A stretch of 64,000 nucleotides of DNA from positions 62,001-126,000 of the forward strand of contig NZ_JAPSKV010000005.1 of the NCBI RefSeq assembly GCF_031181385.1, read 5' to 3'. This DNA comes from Fredinandcohnia onubensis. GTDB lineage: Bacteria; Bacillota; Bacilli; Bacillales; Bacillaceae_L. A model generated the notes under the pieces. The model did not search any database, was not told where the DNA came from, and worked only from the letters and a program-made list of their open reading frames with translations. Positions 8,262 through 17,149 of this stretch are shown piece by piece. A program made the position numbers and the translations under genes. Each line of letters starts with the position of its first letter. Position 1 is the stretch's first letter.

Positions 8262-9422
8262 TTACAGTGAGATTTCTTTTAATCGCTGGACAGCCTTTTT
8301 TAATGTTGCTTCGTTTTGAACAAGTCCAATTCGCACATATCCCTCGCCACTTGGACCAAAAGCATTTCCAGGAGTGACGACAATTCCTGCTTCATCGATT
8401 AAATGATAGGTAAAATCAGTGGAGGTAAATCCAGCCGGTACCTTCCCCCAAATAAACATGGACGCTTTTGGTGAATCAACTTGCCAACCTATTTCAGCCA
8501 GGCCTTTCACCAAAATATCACGTCGTTCTTTGTACGTTTGGCGAAGTTCTTCACTGAAACTTGATGTCTCCCGTAACGCGGCAATCGCTGCTTTTTGGAT
8601 GGGTAAAAAAACACCGTAATCGAGATTTGATTTAAGTCGGTTAACTGCTGTAATCATTTCCGGGTTCCCGACAATATATCCTATCCGACAGCCCGCCATA
8701 TTAAAGCTTTTTGAAAGCGAGTTAAATTCAACTCCAACTTCTTTTGCACCTTCTACTGATAAGAAGCTAATCGGCTTCTCTTCATAATATAGCTCCGAAT
8801 AGGCAAAATCATGGAGGACAATAATCTGATGTTTTTTCGCGAACTCGATAACCTTCTTAAAAAAAGATTCTGTAGCAAGTGCCGGTACAGGGTTGCCAGG
8901 AAAGTTTAATATCATCAATTTCGCCTTTTGGCAAACATCCTCAGAAATCGCATCCAAGTCAGGTAAAAATCCATTCTCTTCTTTTAGTGGCATTCCATAA
9001 GATGTTGCTCCTGAAAGTGCAATACCAGCTGCATATGCTGTGTAGCCAGGGTCTGGAACAAGAACTACATCACCTGGGTTAGCAAAAACCATCGGAAAGT
9101 GGACAAGTCCATCTTGAGAACCCATAACCATTAAGACTTCATTTTCCTTATGTACCGAAACATTAAACCTGTTTGAATAGTATGCAGAAATGGCTTCATA
9201 TAACTCATCGGTTCCCGTTAATGAATATCCATATAATGAAGGATCTTGCACATGACTAGTCAACGCATCGATGACATACGGTGGCGGCGGCAAATCTGGG
9301 CTGCCCACACTTAAGTCAATCATCTCATGCCCCTCACGCAATTTTTGTTTCTTATAGTTTGCTAGTTCGTTAAAAATCGATTCCCCAAATTCGTTCATTT
9401 TCTGTGATAGTGTGATATCCAA
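8262..9422 (-). CDS. class I/II PLP-dependent aminotransferase (LL-DAP-aminotransferase-like)
   Basis: Fold-type I enzyme of about 386 residues. Visible landmarks are the N-terminal IDLSVGSPDLPPPP, SQDGLVHF, PDPGYTAYAAG near residue 125, the PLP-facing LNFPGNPV near residue 175, DFAYSELYY near 209, the Schiff-base lysine in SLSKSFNMAG near 237 and RIGYIVGN after it. The sequence is close to the group annotated as LL-diaminopimelate aminotransferase or alanine/glutamine transaminase; the true amino acid substrate is not readable. The TTG at 9420-9422 is preferred because AAGAGGTGA stands six bases before it; a GTG at 9431 lies inside that SD. Monocistronic. Confidence 0.82.
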   Translation of the reverse strand: MDITLSQKMNEFGESIFNELANYKKQKLREGHEMIDLSVGSPDLPPPPYVIDALTSHVQDPSLYGYSLTGTDELYEAISAYYSNRFNVSVHKENEVLMVMGSQDGLVHFPMVFANPGDVVLVPDPGYTAYAAGIALSGATSYGMPLKEENGFLPDLDAISEDVCQKAKLMILNFPGNPVPALATESFFKKVIEFAKKHQIIVLHDFAYSELYYEEKPISFLSVEGAKEVGVEFNSLSKSFNMAGCRIGYIVGNPEMITAVNRLKSNLDYGVFLPIQKAAIAALRETSSFSEELRQTYKERRDILVKGLAEIGWQVDSPKASMFIWGKVPAGFTSTDFTYHLIDEAGIVVTPGNAFGPSGEGYVRIGLVQNEATLKKAVQRLKEISL

Positions 9423-9554
9423 TGCTGTCACCTCTTTTGTTTGATTAGTATTATTATAGCAAGATTTATACGATTGACTACGAAAGATAAGATATAACTT
9501 TAAAAAGCTGATATAATCAATTACAGCATCAATTTAAAGAGAGAAGGATCTAAC

Positions 9555-10775
9555 TTGCAGCAACAACAGAACACTTCAGATAAATTATGGACAAAGAACT
9601 ATTTTCTAGCGTTTATTTATGCAATGTCTACACAAATTTCCAACAATATGCTCATGACGGGGCTGCCATTATACGCAATTTATTTAGGCGGCGATAATTC
9701 GATTTCGGGTATGCTTTTTGGTTTCTTCATGTTTGTAGCGATTCTTTTCAGACCTTACTTTGGTAAATTAATAGATGAAAAGAGCCGTAGAATTGTACTC
9801 ATTATTGGTGCTGTGATAACGGCATTTATTACTCTTTCATATGTTGTAGCCTTTTCAATTAGTCTACTGCTTGTTATGAGAAGTTTACATGGAATAGGGT
9901 TTAGTGCTACTACCAATGCTTCCGGAACTGTGGTTTCGGACATTGTACCAAAAAGGCGGTTAGCAGAGGGTATTGGGTATTTTGGTTTAGCAAATACACT
10001 GTCTACAGCAATCGGGCCAGCACTTAGCATCTTTTTAATTCAACAGTATAATTATCAGGTTCTGTTCATCGTTGCCGGTTTGATAGGTTTGATTTCAATC
10101 ATTTGTAGCCTGTTTATGACGTATGAAAAAAAGAATCCAAATCTTGTAATAAAATCAACAAAAAAGAATCGCAAAATTTCGGAATTACTTTTTGAAAAAA
10201 CAGCATTGCCAACCGGATTAGTAACCGCTTTTGTTTATGTTGGAATGGGCGCATCGTTAACTTTCATTCCAACCTTTGCCCTTTCCTTAGGGATTAAAGA
10301 CATCGGTTTATATTTTACGGTGTATTCCTTTTCACTATTATTAACGAGAATTGTTGGAGGTAAATTGGCAGATAAACATGGAAGTTCCATCGTGGTAATC
10401 CCTGGTTTAGTGATTATGACGATATCATTTGTAGTCTTAGCCTACGCCACTACACTCGGGGACTTTATTCTAACAGGCGTCCTCTATGGATTAGGGTTGG
10501 GATTTGTTGAACCAGCTTTAAATGCTGTCATGATCAGGCTATGTCCACCCGATCGACGAGGCGCAGGGAACTCGACGTTTTTTACAGCAAAGGATTTAGG
10601 TAGCGGACTCGGAGCAATTTGCTTAGGTTTCATCTCCCTAAATGCAGGCTTCAAGGCCGTGTTCTTATACAGTGCAGTATGTATTATCCTCGCGTTCTTC
10701 GCATATGTATTGATATTGCGAAGACAAATTAATAGTGCGAGAAAATCTGAAAAATCAAATTTACAGGCCAGTTAA
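9555..10775 (+). CDS. MFS transporter (DHA1-like, 12 helices)
   Basis: A 406-residue major facilitator. Helix 1 begins FLAFIYAMSTQISNNML; motif A-like FGKLIDEKSRR follows helix 2 and a second copy GGKLADKHGSS marks the C-terminal half. It resembles the drug or metabolite exporters of the DHA1 group. The TTG start has GAAGGA six bases upstream. It is divergent from the aminotransferase gene across about 130 bases and has its own terminator. Substrate unknown. Confidence 0.85.
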   Translation: MQQQQNTSDKLWTKNYFLAFIYAMSTQISNNMLMTGLPLYAIYLGGDNSISGMLFGFFMFVAILFRPYFGKLIDEKSRRIVLIIGAVITAFITLSYVVAFSISLLLVMRSLHGIGFSATTNASGTVVSDIVPKRRLAEGIGYFGLANTLSTAIGPALSIFLIQQYNYQVLFIVAGLIGLISIICSLFMTYEKKNPNLVIKSTKKNRKISELLFEKTALPTGLVTAFVYVGMGASLTFIPTFALSLGIKDIGLYFTVYSFSLLLTRIVGGKLADKHGSSIVVIPGLVIMTISFVVLAYATTLGDFILTGVLYGLGLGFVEPALNAVMIRLCPPDRRGAGNSTFFTAKDLGSGLGAICLGFISLNAGFKAVFLYSAVCIILAFFAYVLILRRQINSARKSEKSNLQAS

Positions 10776-10800
10776 GTTAGAATTCAATATTCTCTATTAA

Positions 10801-10827
10801 AATGTCAGGTTCCCTGGCATTTTTTTA
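10801..10827 (+). terminator. terminator of MFS gene
   Basis: AATGTCAGG/CCTGGCATT stem (one wobble pair) with a 3-base loop and seven T. Confidence 0.88.
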
Positions 10828-10922
10828 TATCAATTTAACTCAATAAAAACTTAGTTTAATTAGTCAATTTTGGTAACACTAATTCATGCGTTAGTATTAC
10901 AGATCTTATGATGGAGTAGCGT

Positions 10923-12737
10923 ATGAAACAAAAAAGAATTCTTATATTATTGACTTTCATTTTCATATTTTTTATGGCAGGTTGTCAAAAACTTCAAGAT
11001 ACATCAATAAAAAATGGAGAAATTGTTATCCAACCTAGTGACGACAATATAAATTTAGCTGGCAATTGGGATTTTTATCCTCATCAGCTACTGAGTCCTC
11101 ATGATGATTTAAACTCTAAAATGAAACTTTCTAAAGAGAAAATGAGTGTGCCAGGCTATTGGCCGCAATCTACTGGTTATGGAACATATCAATTGGTCGT
11201 TCACTTCCCCAAAGAGAAAGTTGGACAAACAGCCGCCATTTATGTTCCTCAAATTTTCAGTGCATATCAATTATGGATCAATCATGACCTCGTTTTTGAA
11301 AATGGGAATGTTGCAAGAACCAAGGAAGATATGATACCAAAAGGAATCCCAGAAGTTATCTATTTTAATGTTTCTCAGCAAAAAATGTACGTTTTGTTGC
11401 AAGTATCTAATTTTCATTTTCGCCATACCGGTATTATAGGGCCCATTTATTTGGGAAAACCATCAAATATTGAAGATAGAGCCAAACGTGATACGTTTAT
11501 CGAATGGTTTAGTATTGGGGCATTTTTAATTATTGGGGTCCATCATTTAAATTTATATTTTAATCGAAGAAATGAACGGGTCACGTTATACTTTGGGCTA
11601 TTTTGTCTTATTTATGGTTTTAGAATTTTAGTTGTCGGACAAACATCAATCTATATTTTTTTCCCAGATATAGATTGGAATCTCCTTCTTAAATTAAATT
11701 TCATTGCTATCTTTTGTTGTTTGTCTCTTTTTATAAAGTATTTTTCGTTAAGGTTTCCACATGAACAAAAGAAAGCAATCGTAAATCTAGTTATAGGAAC
11801 ATCTCTGTTATGTATTATAGTCGTGATTCTTACTGAACCTTATATATTTACAAACTTAATTTATATTCTATATCTATTATTTTTAATAACAATTTCCTAC
11901 CTTTTGTACTTGTACATTCTAGGATTCAAAATGAAACAAGTTGGCGCATATGTTATTGGTTTTTCGCTTTTTATTCTGGTTGCTACTGTCATAAATGATC
12001 TCCTTTATGACGCGCAAAAAATCAATACTACCATATTGACTCCACTAGGAATCCTTGCGTTTATTAGTGCTCAATCAATCATCATATCTAAAAAGTTTGC
12101 TACCTCTATTACAGAGAATGAAATCCTTTCAAGAGAACTTGAAACCACTCAGAAAGAAATACTATTTACCCTTGGGGAAATAATCGAAAACCGTTCAAAA
12201 GAAACAGGGAAACATGTAGTACGGGTAGCTGAATTTTCTAAACTATTGGCTTTAAAATATGGTTTGTCAAATGAACAGGCAGAGTTAATAAAAACCGCAT
12301 CTACCCTACATGATATTGGGAAAGTCGGTATTCCAGATTCAATTCTGAGCAAACCAGGAAAATTAACAAAAGAAGAATTCGAACTAATGAAAACACATAC
12401 AACGATTGGGTATGAGATGTTAAAACATTCCAAAAGGAGGATATTAGAGGCAAGTGCATTAATCGCTTATACACATCACGAAAGATTTGATGGTAGTGGT
12501 TACCCTAGAGGATTAAAAGGAGAGGAAATCCCCCTTTATGGAAGAATTTCTGCACTCGCAGATGTTTTCGATGCCTTAAGTTCTGATAGAATTTATAAAA
12601 AAGCATGGGAAATGGAGAAAATAGTTGAATATTTCGAAGCAGAAAAAGGGAAACATTTTGATCCATATCTAGTTGATATTTTTTTGAAGGGTTTTCATGA
12701 ATTTGTCTCGATTAAAGAAGCGTTTCAAGATCAGTAA
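10923..12737 (+). CDS. HD-GYP cyclic-di-GMP phosphodiesterase with extracellular 7TMR-DISM-type sensor
   Basis: A 604-residue multi-domain receptor. Residues 1-21 form a lipoprotein-type signal ending MAGC, unusual ahead of a polytopic protein. Residues about 40-175 are a beta-sandwich of the 7TMR-DISM extracellular type (LAGNWDFYPHQLL, VPGYWPQSTGYGTYQL). Seven or eight hydrophobic helices follow (about 190-395), then a short linker and an HD-GYP domain with TLHDIGKVGIPD near residue 463, HTTIGYEML, HHERFDGSGYPRGLKG and LADVFDALSS. The catalytic metal ligands look intact, so hydrolysis of c-di-GMP is likely. It is monocistronic; the ligand is unknown, though such sandwiches often bind carbohydrates. 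Confidence 0.88.
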   Translation: MKQKRILILLTFIFIFFMAGCQKLQDTSIKNGEIVIQPSDDNINLAGNWDFYPHQLLSPHDDLNSKMKLSKEKMSVPGYWPQSTGYGTYQLVVHFPKEKVGQTAAIYVPQIFSAYQLWINHDLVFENGNVARTKEDMIPKGIPEVIYFNVSQQKMYVLLQVSNFHFRHTGIIGPIYLGKPSNIEDRAKRDTFIEWFSIGAFLIIGVHHLNLYFNRRNERVTLYFGLFCLIYGFRILVVGQTSIYIFFPDIDWNLLLKLNFIAIFCCLSLFIKYFSLRFPHEQKKAIVNLVIGTSLLCIIVVILTEPYIFTNLIYILYLLFLITISYLLYLYILGFKMKQVGAYVIGFSLFILVATVINDLLYDAQKINTTILTPLGILAFISAQSIIISKKFATSITENEILSRELETTQKEILFTLGEIIENRSKETGKHVVRVAEFSKLLALKYGLSNEQAELIKTASTLHDIGKVGIPDSILSKPGKLTKEEFELMKTHTTIGYEMLKHSKRRILEASALIAYTHHERFDGSGYPRGLKGEEIPLYGRISALADVFDALSSDRIYKKAWEMEKIVEYFEAEKGKHFDPYLVDIFLKGFHEFVSIKEAFQDQ

Positions 12738-12800
12738 GATCGAATAGAAATTCTGATTATCAACAGAACATTTAATCAATAAGCTCTGTTAAACAATAGT

Positions 12801-12928
12801 GTTGATTTCCGCTTTAGGTACTCGCTTTCCGCGGGCGGTCCGGAAGCCTCCTTGTCGCTATGCTCCTGTGGGGTCTCCCTTGGACACGCTTTTCCCGCAG
12901 GAGTCTCGTACCTTCCACTCCAATCAAC
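12801..12928. repeat. 128-bp interspersed palindromic element
   Basis: Ends are the inverted GTTGATT (12801-12807) and AATCAAC (12922-12928), with further inverse matches such as AGGTAC/GTACCT and CCGCGGG/CCCGC inside. It is GC-rich against an AT-rich background, has no credible gene, and lies in the gap between convergent genes. From memory, elements of this kind (CGCTTTCCGCGGG ... CCCGCAGGAGTCTCG) recur many times in Bacillus genomes; no transposase is encoded, so it is MITE- or REP-like. Confidence 0.75.
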
Positions 12929-12971
12929 AAATTATAAGGATCAACATCGACCTTTAACACAGCCAAACAAT

Positions 12972-13007
12972 AAAAAAGCAATGTGATTTTAACAATCAGC
13001 ATTGCTT
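12972..13007 (-). terminator. terminator of VanY-type peptidase gene
   Basis: AAGCAATG/CATTGCTT outer stem, extended by TGATT/AATCA with a one-base bulge, followed on the minus strand by TTTTTATTG. Confidence 0.75.
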
Positions 13008-13016
13008 ACCTAACTA

Positions 13017-13838
13017 TTACTCTACGACACCAAGATACTCTTCTAATGTAATTTCATGTTCTGTGATGTATTTTGCATGTTCGACACCGACATAGCGAAT
13101 ATGCCATGGCTCGTACATATAACCAGTGATGTCTTCATTTCCTAAAGTATAACGGACGATAAAACCAAATTCCGCTGCGTGCTCTGCAACCCATTTGCCT
13201 TCAACCGTTTCACCAAATTCCTGGACCAGCTGGTTTTCAACACTATCGCTCGTCACGTCCATTGCAAGACCTGTTTGATGTTCACTTTGCCCAGGCTTTG
13301 CACTGAAGGTAGTAGCTTCGGCTTCACCATATCCACGCACATAAGAATCATAGATTACTTGTTGGGTAGCATACGAACGGTAACCAGATTGTGCATGTAG
13401 AGTGATTCCGTCGGCGCTCGCCTGTGCAAATAATTTTTCCAAAGCCACGGCTGCTTCTTTTACCATTTGTTTGCGTTCTGAAACAGAAGTTGAAAAAGCA
13501 ACATTTGGCACAACAAGGTTTTGCGGCACATAAGTTGCATCCAATACTCCTACTTCTTTGTTAACTAAGAGTAAAAATGGATCATTTGGATCTATGACTG
13601 GTTTTACATCCTCTGGGTTCACTACTTCTGTCTGCTCACCAGCTGTTTGGGTTTCGGGTGCCTCTACTTTTTCCGGCAATACTTCCCCATCGTTTTCTTT
13701 ACTTAGCGCAATTTTCCCAATCACGACTTCTTTAATAGAAGCATAGCTTTCTTGTAAAATATCAGAAAAAGCTTCCCTCGTAAAAAATATCGAGGACGCC
13801 ACAAGTACCAGTACCAATCCGATGATGACTTTCTTCAA
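13017..13838 (-). CDS. D-alanyl-D-alanine carboxypeptidase, VanY/M15B family
   Basis: A 273-residue surface peptidase with an N-terminal uncleaved or signal helix (VIIGLVLVLVASSIFF), a low-complexity acidic and Pro/Thr linker (about 50-85) and a C-terminal M15B domain. Catalytic and zinc motifs are GYRSYATQQ, the SEHQTGLAMDV zinc site near residue 193 and EPWHIRYVG near residue 243. It trims D-Ala from peptidoglycan stem peptides at the outer membrane face. TTG start, with GAGGAA upstream. No vancomycin-resistance partners are nearby, so a general cell-wall or spore-wall role is more likely. Confidence 0.9.
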   Translation of the reverse strand: MKKVIIGLVLVLVASSIFFTREAFSDILQESYASIKEVVIGKIALSKENDGEVLPEKVEAPETQTAGEQTEVVNPEDVKPVIDPNDPFLLLVNKEVGVLDATYVPQNLVVPNVAFSTSVSERKQMVKEAAVALEKLFAQASADGITLHAQSGYRSYATQQVIYDSYVRGYGEAEATTFSAKPGQSEHQTGLAMDVTSDSVENQLVQEFGETVEGKWVAEHAAEFGFIVRYTLGNEDITGYMYEPWHIRYVGVEHAKYITEHEITLEEYLGVVE

Positions 13839-13982
13839 TATTATTCCTCTTCCCTACATCTATCTCTGTTTTTTCTCTACCTACCATTCTACTATATTTT
13901 ACAAGAATCGACACAGGGAATTAGTTGTAAGTTTTCACCATGAGGAAAGCCCTAGGAATGCTAGGACTATTTTGGGTCAAGG

Positions 13983-14013
13983 GTGGGTCGCGGGGACAGG
14001 TCCCTTGTCCCAG
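13983..14013. repeat. dispersed GGGACAGGTCCC repeat, copy 1
   Basis: GTGGGTCGCGGGGACAGG followed by TCCCTTGTCCCAGC. The core GGGACAGGTCCCTTGTCCC is partly palindromic. The same string recurs at 21471-21499 and, with a 7-base deletion, at 26581-26601; all three are intergenic. Confidence 0.7.
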
Positions 14014-14020
14014 CTTTAAA

Positions 14021-14390
14021 TTGCGTATGCTTTTAGATAGAATTGCTGTATAAATTCATTCGATAAATCCAGTTAAAGGGAGAAAAGAATTAAAAAGAGA
14101 AAAGGATTGTTAAAATTATACATTTGCGTATGTTTATTTAGGAAAAAAGCGATGAAAGCATACGTAAAAAAGAATTGCGTATGCTTTTAGATAGATTGGT
14201 AGTATTTTTTCATTTGCAAAATCCAAATAAAGGGAAAAAAGATTTAAAAAGAGAAATAAATTGTTAAAATTATACATTTATGTATGCTTATTAAGGAAAA
14301 AGGCGATAAAAGCATACGTAAAAAAGAATTGCGTATGCTTTTAGATAGATTAATAGTCTAATTTCATTTGTAAACTCCAAAAAAAGGTAA
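14021..14390. repeat. 154-bp tandem non-coding repeat, locus 1
   Basis: The string GCGTATGCTTTTAGATAG starts at 14023, 14177 and 14331, a period of exactly 154 bases: two full units and a partial third. Each unit ends in GCATACGTAAAAAAG, so every junction forms a hairpin with about ten perfect pairs (AAAGCATACG/CGTATGCTTT) and a 13-base loop. No open frame is preserved. The same family occurs at 32580-33050. The hairpin before 14343 could also end transcription of the stator-like operon. Confidence 0.85.
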
Positions 14391-14442
14391 AAAACCTGGG
14401 ACAGAGCCCCCAAAAAAGACACGGCCAAAGGACGCATCCCTT

Positions 14443-15129
14443 CTAGTTCCCCAATAATTCTCTTGTCTTCTCCAGGATTTCTTGGTCTTTGAGGCGGAAT
14501 TTAAATTCGACTCTTCGGGAGGCTTGGCCGTTGTAGTTTCCATCAGAGTCTGAGCGGCCATCGGTAAAGGACCTCCCATTTACGGTTAGCTTTGTTTTGA
14601 GATGCTCCTGTATGTTTTTATACGGAAATTCACTGCTTAGAATATATTCTGCGACACTATAAGCCCGCTGCTGAGAAAGTTCTAGGTTATACAAATAGGT
14701 GCCATCCCTGTCCGCATGCCCCTCGATAATAATTTCCGAAATATACTCCTCATATCCATTTTCAAGTAACACATCCAAGTAAGCAGGAACGAATTCATCC
14801 AAAAATGTGAAAGCTTCAGGCTTCAGCACAGCGGAGTCATACTCAAACAGGATATCTGTATTAAAAATCAAGGCTCCCGTTTTCTCATCAATTTCAATGC
14901 TAGAGTCGCTGAATTTTTGATTAAGATCCTCAATCAGGCCGACTCTGACCCCCATGATTTGATCGATTGTTTTTTTCATTTCTTGAATTTGAAACGATTT
15001 TATCACCATCATGATGATAAAAATGAGAATAAAACACAGCAGCACCGATGTTAGTAAGTCGGTGAATGACGGCCAAAACGAACTCTCCTCTTGCTCCCGG
15101 TGAAAAAGCCGTTGGTATTTACTAATCAT
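14443..15129 (-). CDS. OmpA/MotB-like peptidoglycan-binding stator subunit, ZorB-like
   Basis: A 228-residue inner-membrane protein: a short cytoplasmic N-terminus, one transmembrane helix starting FWPSFTDLLTSVLLCFILIF with the conserved stator Asp in FTD, a linker, and a C-terminal OmpA domain (about 115-225) with IIIEGHADRDG, LELSQQRAYSVAEYIL and ASRRVEF, the peptidoglycan-binding residues. This is the MotB/ZorB layout. The ATG at 15127-15129 overlaps the stop of the upstream MotA-like gene by 8 bases and has AAGG ten bases before it; a TTG nine bases upstream is the alternative start. The two genes are surely an operon. Function as a proton-driven stator is inferred. Confidence 0.85.
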   Translation of the reverse strand: MISKYQRLFHREQEESSFWPSFTDLLTSVLLCFILIFIIMMVIKSFQIQEMKKTIDQIMGVRVGLIEDLNQKFSDSSIEIDEKTGALIFNTDILFEYDSAVLKPEAFTFLDEFVPAYLDVLLENGYEEYISEIIIEGHADRDGTYLYNLELSQQRAYSVAEYILSSEFPYKNIQEHLKTKLTVNGRSFTDGRSDSDGNYNGQASRRVEFKFRLKDQEILEKTRELLGN

Positions 15130-16948
15130 TGGTTCCAATCCTTACCCGGCTGTTTTCTTGGACCGTGCTCTGGGCAATCGACTGGAGCTGTCGATTCAAC
15201 TGCTGAAATTCCTGACCGATATCCCCTAACGTCTGCTGCAATTGACGAGCATTTCTCTGGCCGACATCCCCTGTTATTTCACCAATTTGTTTAAACTCTT
15301 TTTTCACAGCTTCATTCATTTCCAGCATGTACTCATTAATATTTCGACTTACTTTATCGAGTTTTTCTCCGAGTGTTCCCTCGAGATTTGTTACATATTT
15401 CGAAAGCGTATCCCGTAAAGCATTCACGCTTGTGTCAATCTGGTTTTCTTTATATTGAAACGAATCCCCCATTTGCGCAATGGTCCGGTTGATTTCATTT
15501 AATAGCTTCATATACTTCATACCAACCTGCTCGTTTGAACGCGAGGCTTCACTCAGATAGCTTTCAATCGCTTGGGCATTCGTTAAATGAACCTGCAAAT
15601 GTGAATTAAATTCATGAGTGAACTGTGTCAATTCATCAAAACGATAGGTTAAAAGATTTTTATATTCACTTTGAGCTTTGTTAATCGAATCAAGCGCATG
15701 AGGCAGACGGCCAATTGAGTTGCCCAGTGCCTTAAAATCATTACGAACATCCCGTAAGGAAGTAATGATATCGGTTAACTTTGAACTTACATCCGTTCCA
15801 AACACACGCTCAAATTGTAGATTGTTTTCCTTCATTAATTTGATGGAGTGCTCGCTTTGTTCATTCATTTTATCAAACGCACCATAAATGGCTTCCTGCC
15901 TCTGGGCAATGGAAGAGAAATACTCTCTTGTATCAACCACTGACTGCTGAAAATGATTCATTGTTTCCTTTTGATCAGCTGTTAATTCCGCTACCTTTTT
16001 ATACGTTTCTGTAAAAGCACTTCTCATTTTTTCATTACGTTGGTCCATGTTCTGAAAGTAAATAAACAATTGATCAAAGTTTAGGTTCAACTTTTTCACA
16101 CCTTGATCAAAACCTTCCGTTAATTCCTGCACACCATGAAAAATAGCCGAAAACTGTTTTAGATTTTCCGTAAGTCCTTCATTGAATTTCGCCAAATCTT
16201 TCGCAGATTGCTGCAAACCAACCGTATACTCCTGGAACCCTTTAAACGAGTTCACAATACTTTGGAGGGATTCTTGATTCGAGTTTCGTAATTCAATGAT
16301 CGAGGAATGAATGGTTTCCGAAACAGCAATAAGTAGCCCCATTCCATCCTGTTCATTTCCTTCTAGAATGGACTCAGTCTTGAGCATAATATCGGTCAAC
16401 ATAAATTCCGTATTCGCAACCCGAGTAACGATCGTCATAATCAACGAGAGTCCCATCCCAGCAATACTTGTGTAAAATGCAACATCAATTCCTGCAAGGA
16501 CGGTTGCGACATTCTCCACCAGCATGTCACCAGTTGTATCTATGCTACCAAGTGAAATCGCAAGACCAATAAACGTCCCGAGTACACCAATCAAGATAAA
16601 AATCGAAACCGTCATCTGAACAATTTTAATCAGATTGACAACAGGCACATTAAACACACGCCAACCTGAAATTTTATTTTGGACAAATGTCTCCACCTTT
16701 ACCGATTCCTTTTGCTTCATTTGTTCAAAATCCACCTGAATTCGATTCAGCGGATCGATCTCTAACGAATTCGTGTCACGGATAAAATTACGAATTCTCC
16801 TAAGTTTGCTGTACAACGTAAAATGAACCAAAATTGCCACCACAAAGCCTACAAAAAGCGCCAAAAAAATGAATTCAATCAATGGACTAGTCAATACAGC
16901 TTCTGCCTGCTGCTCACTTACAAACACCCTCAAGATTGCTTCAACCAT
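15122..16948 (-). CDS. MotA/TolQ/ExbB-like proton channel with long helical tail, ZorA-like
   Basis: A 608-residue protein. One transmembrane helix lies at about 24-46, and a MotA/ExbB core at about 105-190 with VSIFILIGVLGTFIGLAISL and IDVAFYTSIAGMGLSLI. After it come about 400 residues that are almost entirely helical and rich in Gln, Glu, Asn and Leu, without further membrane segments: a long cytoplasmic coiled-coil-like tail. That tail is the mark of ZorA in Zorya anti-phage systems and absent from flagellar MotA (about 270 residues) and ExbB. SD GGGGAG precedes the ATG. No zorC, zorD or zorE-like gene, helicase or nuclease is adjacent, so it is an orphan stator pair. Confidence 0.85.
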   Translation of the reverse strand: MVEAILRVFVSEQQAEAVLTSPLIEFIFLALFVGFVVAILVHFTLYSKLRRIRNFIRDTNSLEIDPLNRIQVDFEQMKQKESVKVETFVQNKISGWRVFNVPVVNLIKIVQMTVSIFILIGVLGTFIGLAISLGSIDTTGDMLVENVATVLAGIDVAFYTSIAGMGLSLIMTIVTRVANTEFMLTDIMLKTESILEGNEQDGMGLLIAVSETIHSSIIELRNSNQESLQSIVNSFKGFQEYTVGLQQSAKDLAKFNEGLTENLKQFSAIFHGVQELTEGFDQGVKKLNLNFDQLFIYFQNMDQRNEKMRSAFTETYKKVAELTADQKETMNHFQQSVVDTREYFSSIAQRQEAIYGAFDKMNEQSEHSIKLMKENNLQFERVFGTDVSSKLTDIITSLRDVRNDFKALGNSIGRLPHALDSINKAQSEYKNLLTYRFDELTQFTHEFNSHLQVHLTNAQAIESYLSEASRSNEQVGMKYMKLLNEINRTIAQMGDSFQYKENQIDTSVNALRDTLSKYVTNLEGTLGEKLDKVSRNINEYMLEMNEAVKKEFKQIGEITGDVGQRNARQLQQTLGDIGQEFQQLNRQLQSIAQSTVQENSRVRIGTND

Positions 16949-17149
16949 TCAAGTCTCCCCTTTCATTGCACGTCCAAATTTCACCTTGTTTATAGCTATT
17001 CGAAAAATGGACAAATCATGCATTTGAATGAAAAAAGAGATGTGATATAGAATCAATGAGAGCGATACCATTTTAATAAGCTATTAGCTTTGCAATAATT
17101 CAAATTTTAAGTTACTTTATAATTAATGCTACAAATGGGGATGATACAG

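Noticed and set aside
12814-13002. 62-codon minus-strand gene
   Set aside because: It lies mostly within the palindromic repeat and a terminator and has no SD.
14021-14390. CRISPR-like array
   Set aside because: The units are 154 bp and repeat almost in full, without unique spacers, and no cas gene is near. The same holds for the 32.6-33.05 kb locus and the 20-bp array at 24.7 kb.
14443-16948. Complete Zorya defence system
   Set aside because: Only the two membrane subunits are present; the genes on both sides are a cell-wall peptidase and serine acetyltransferase.
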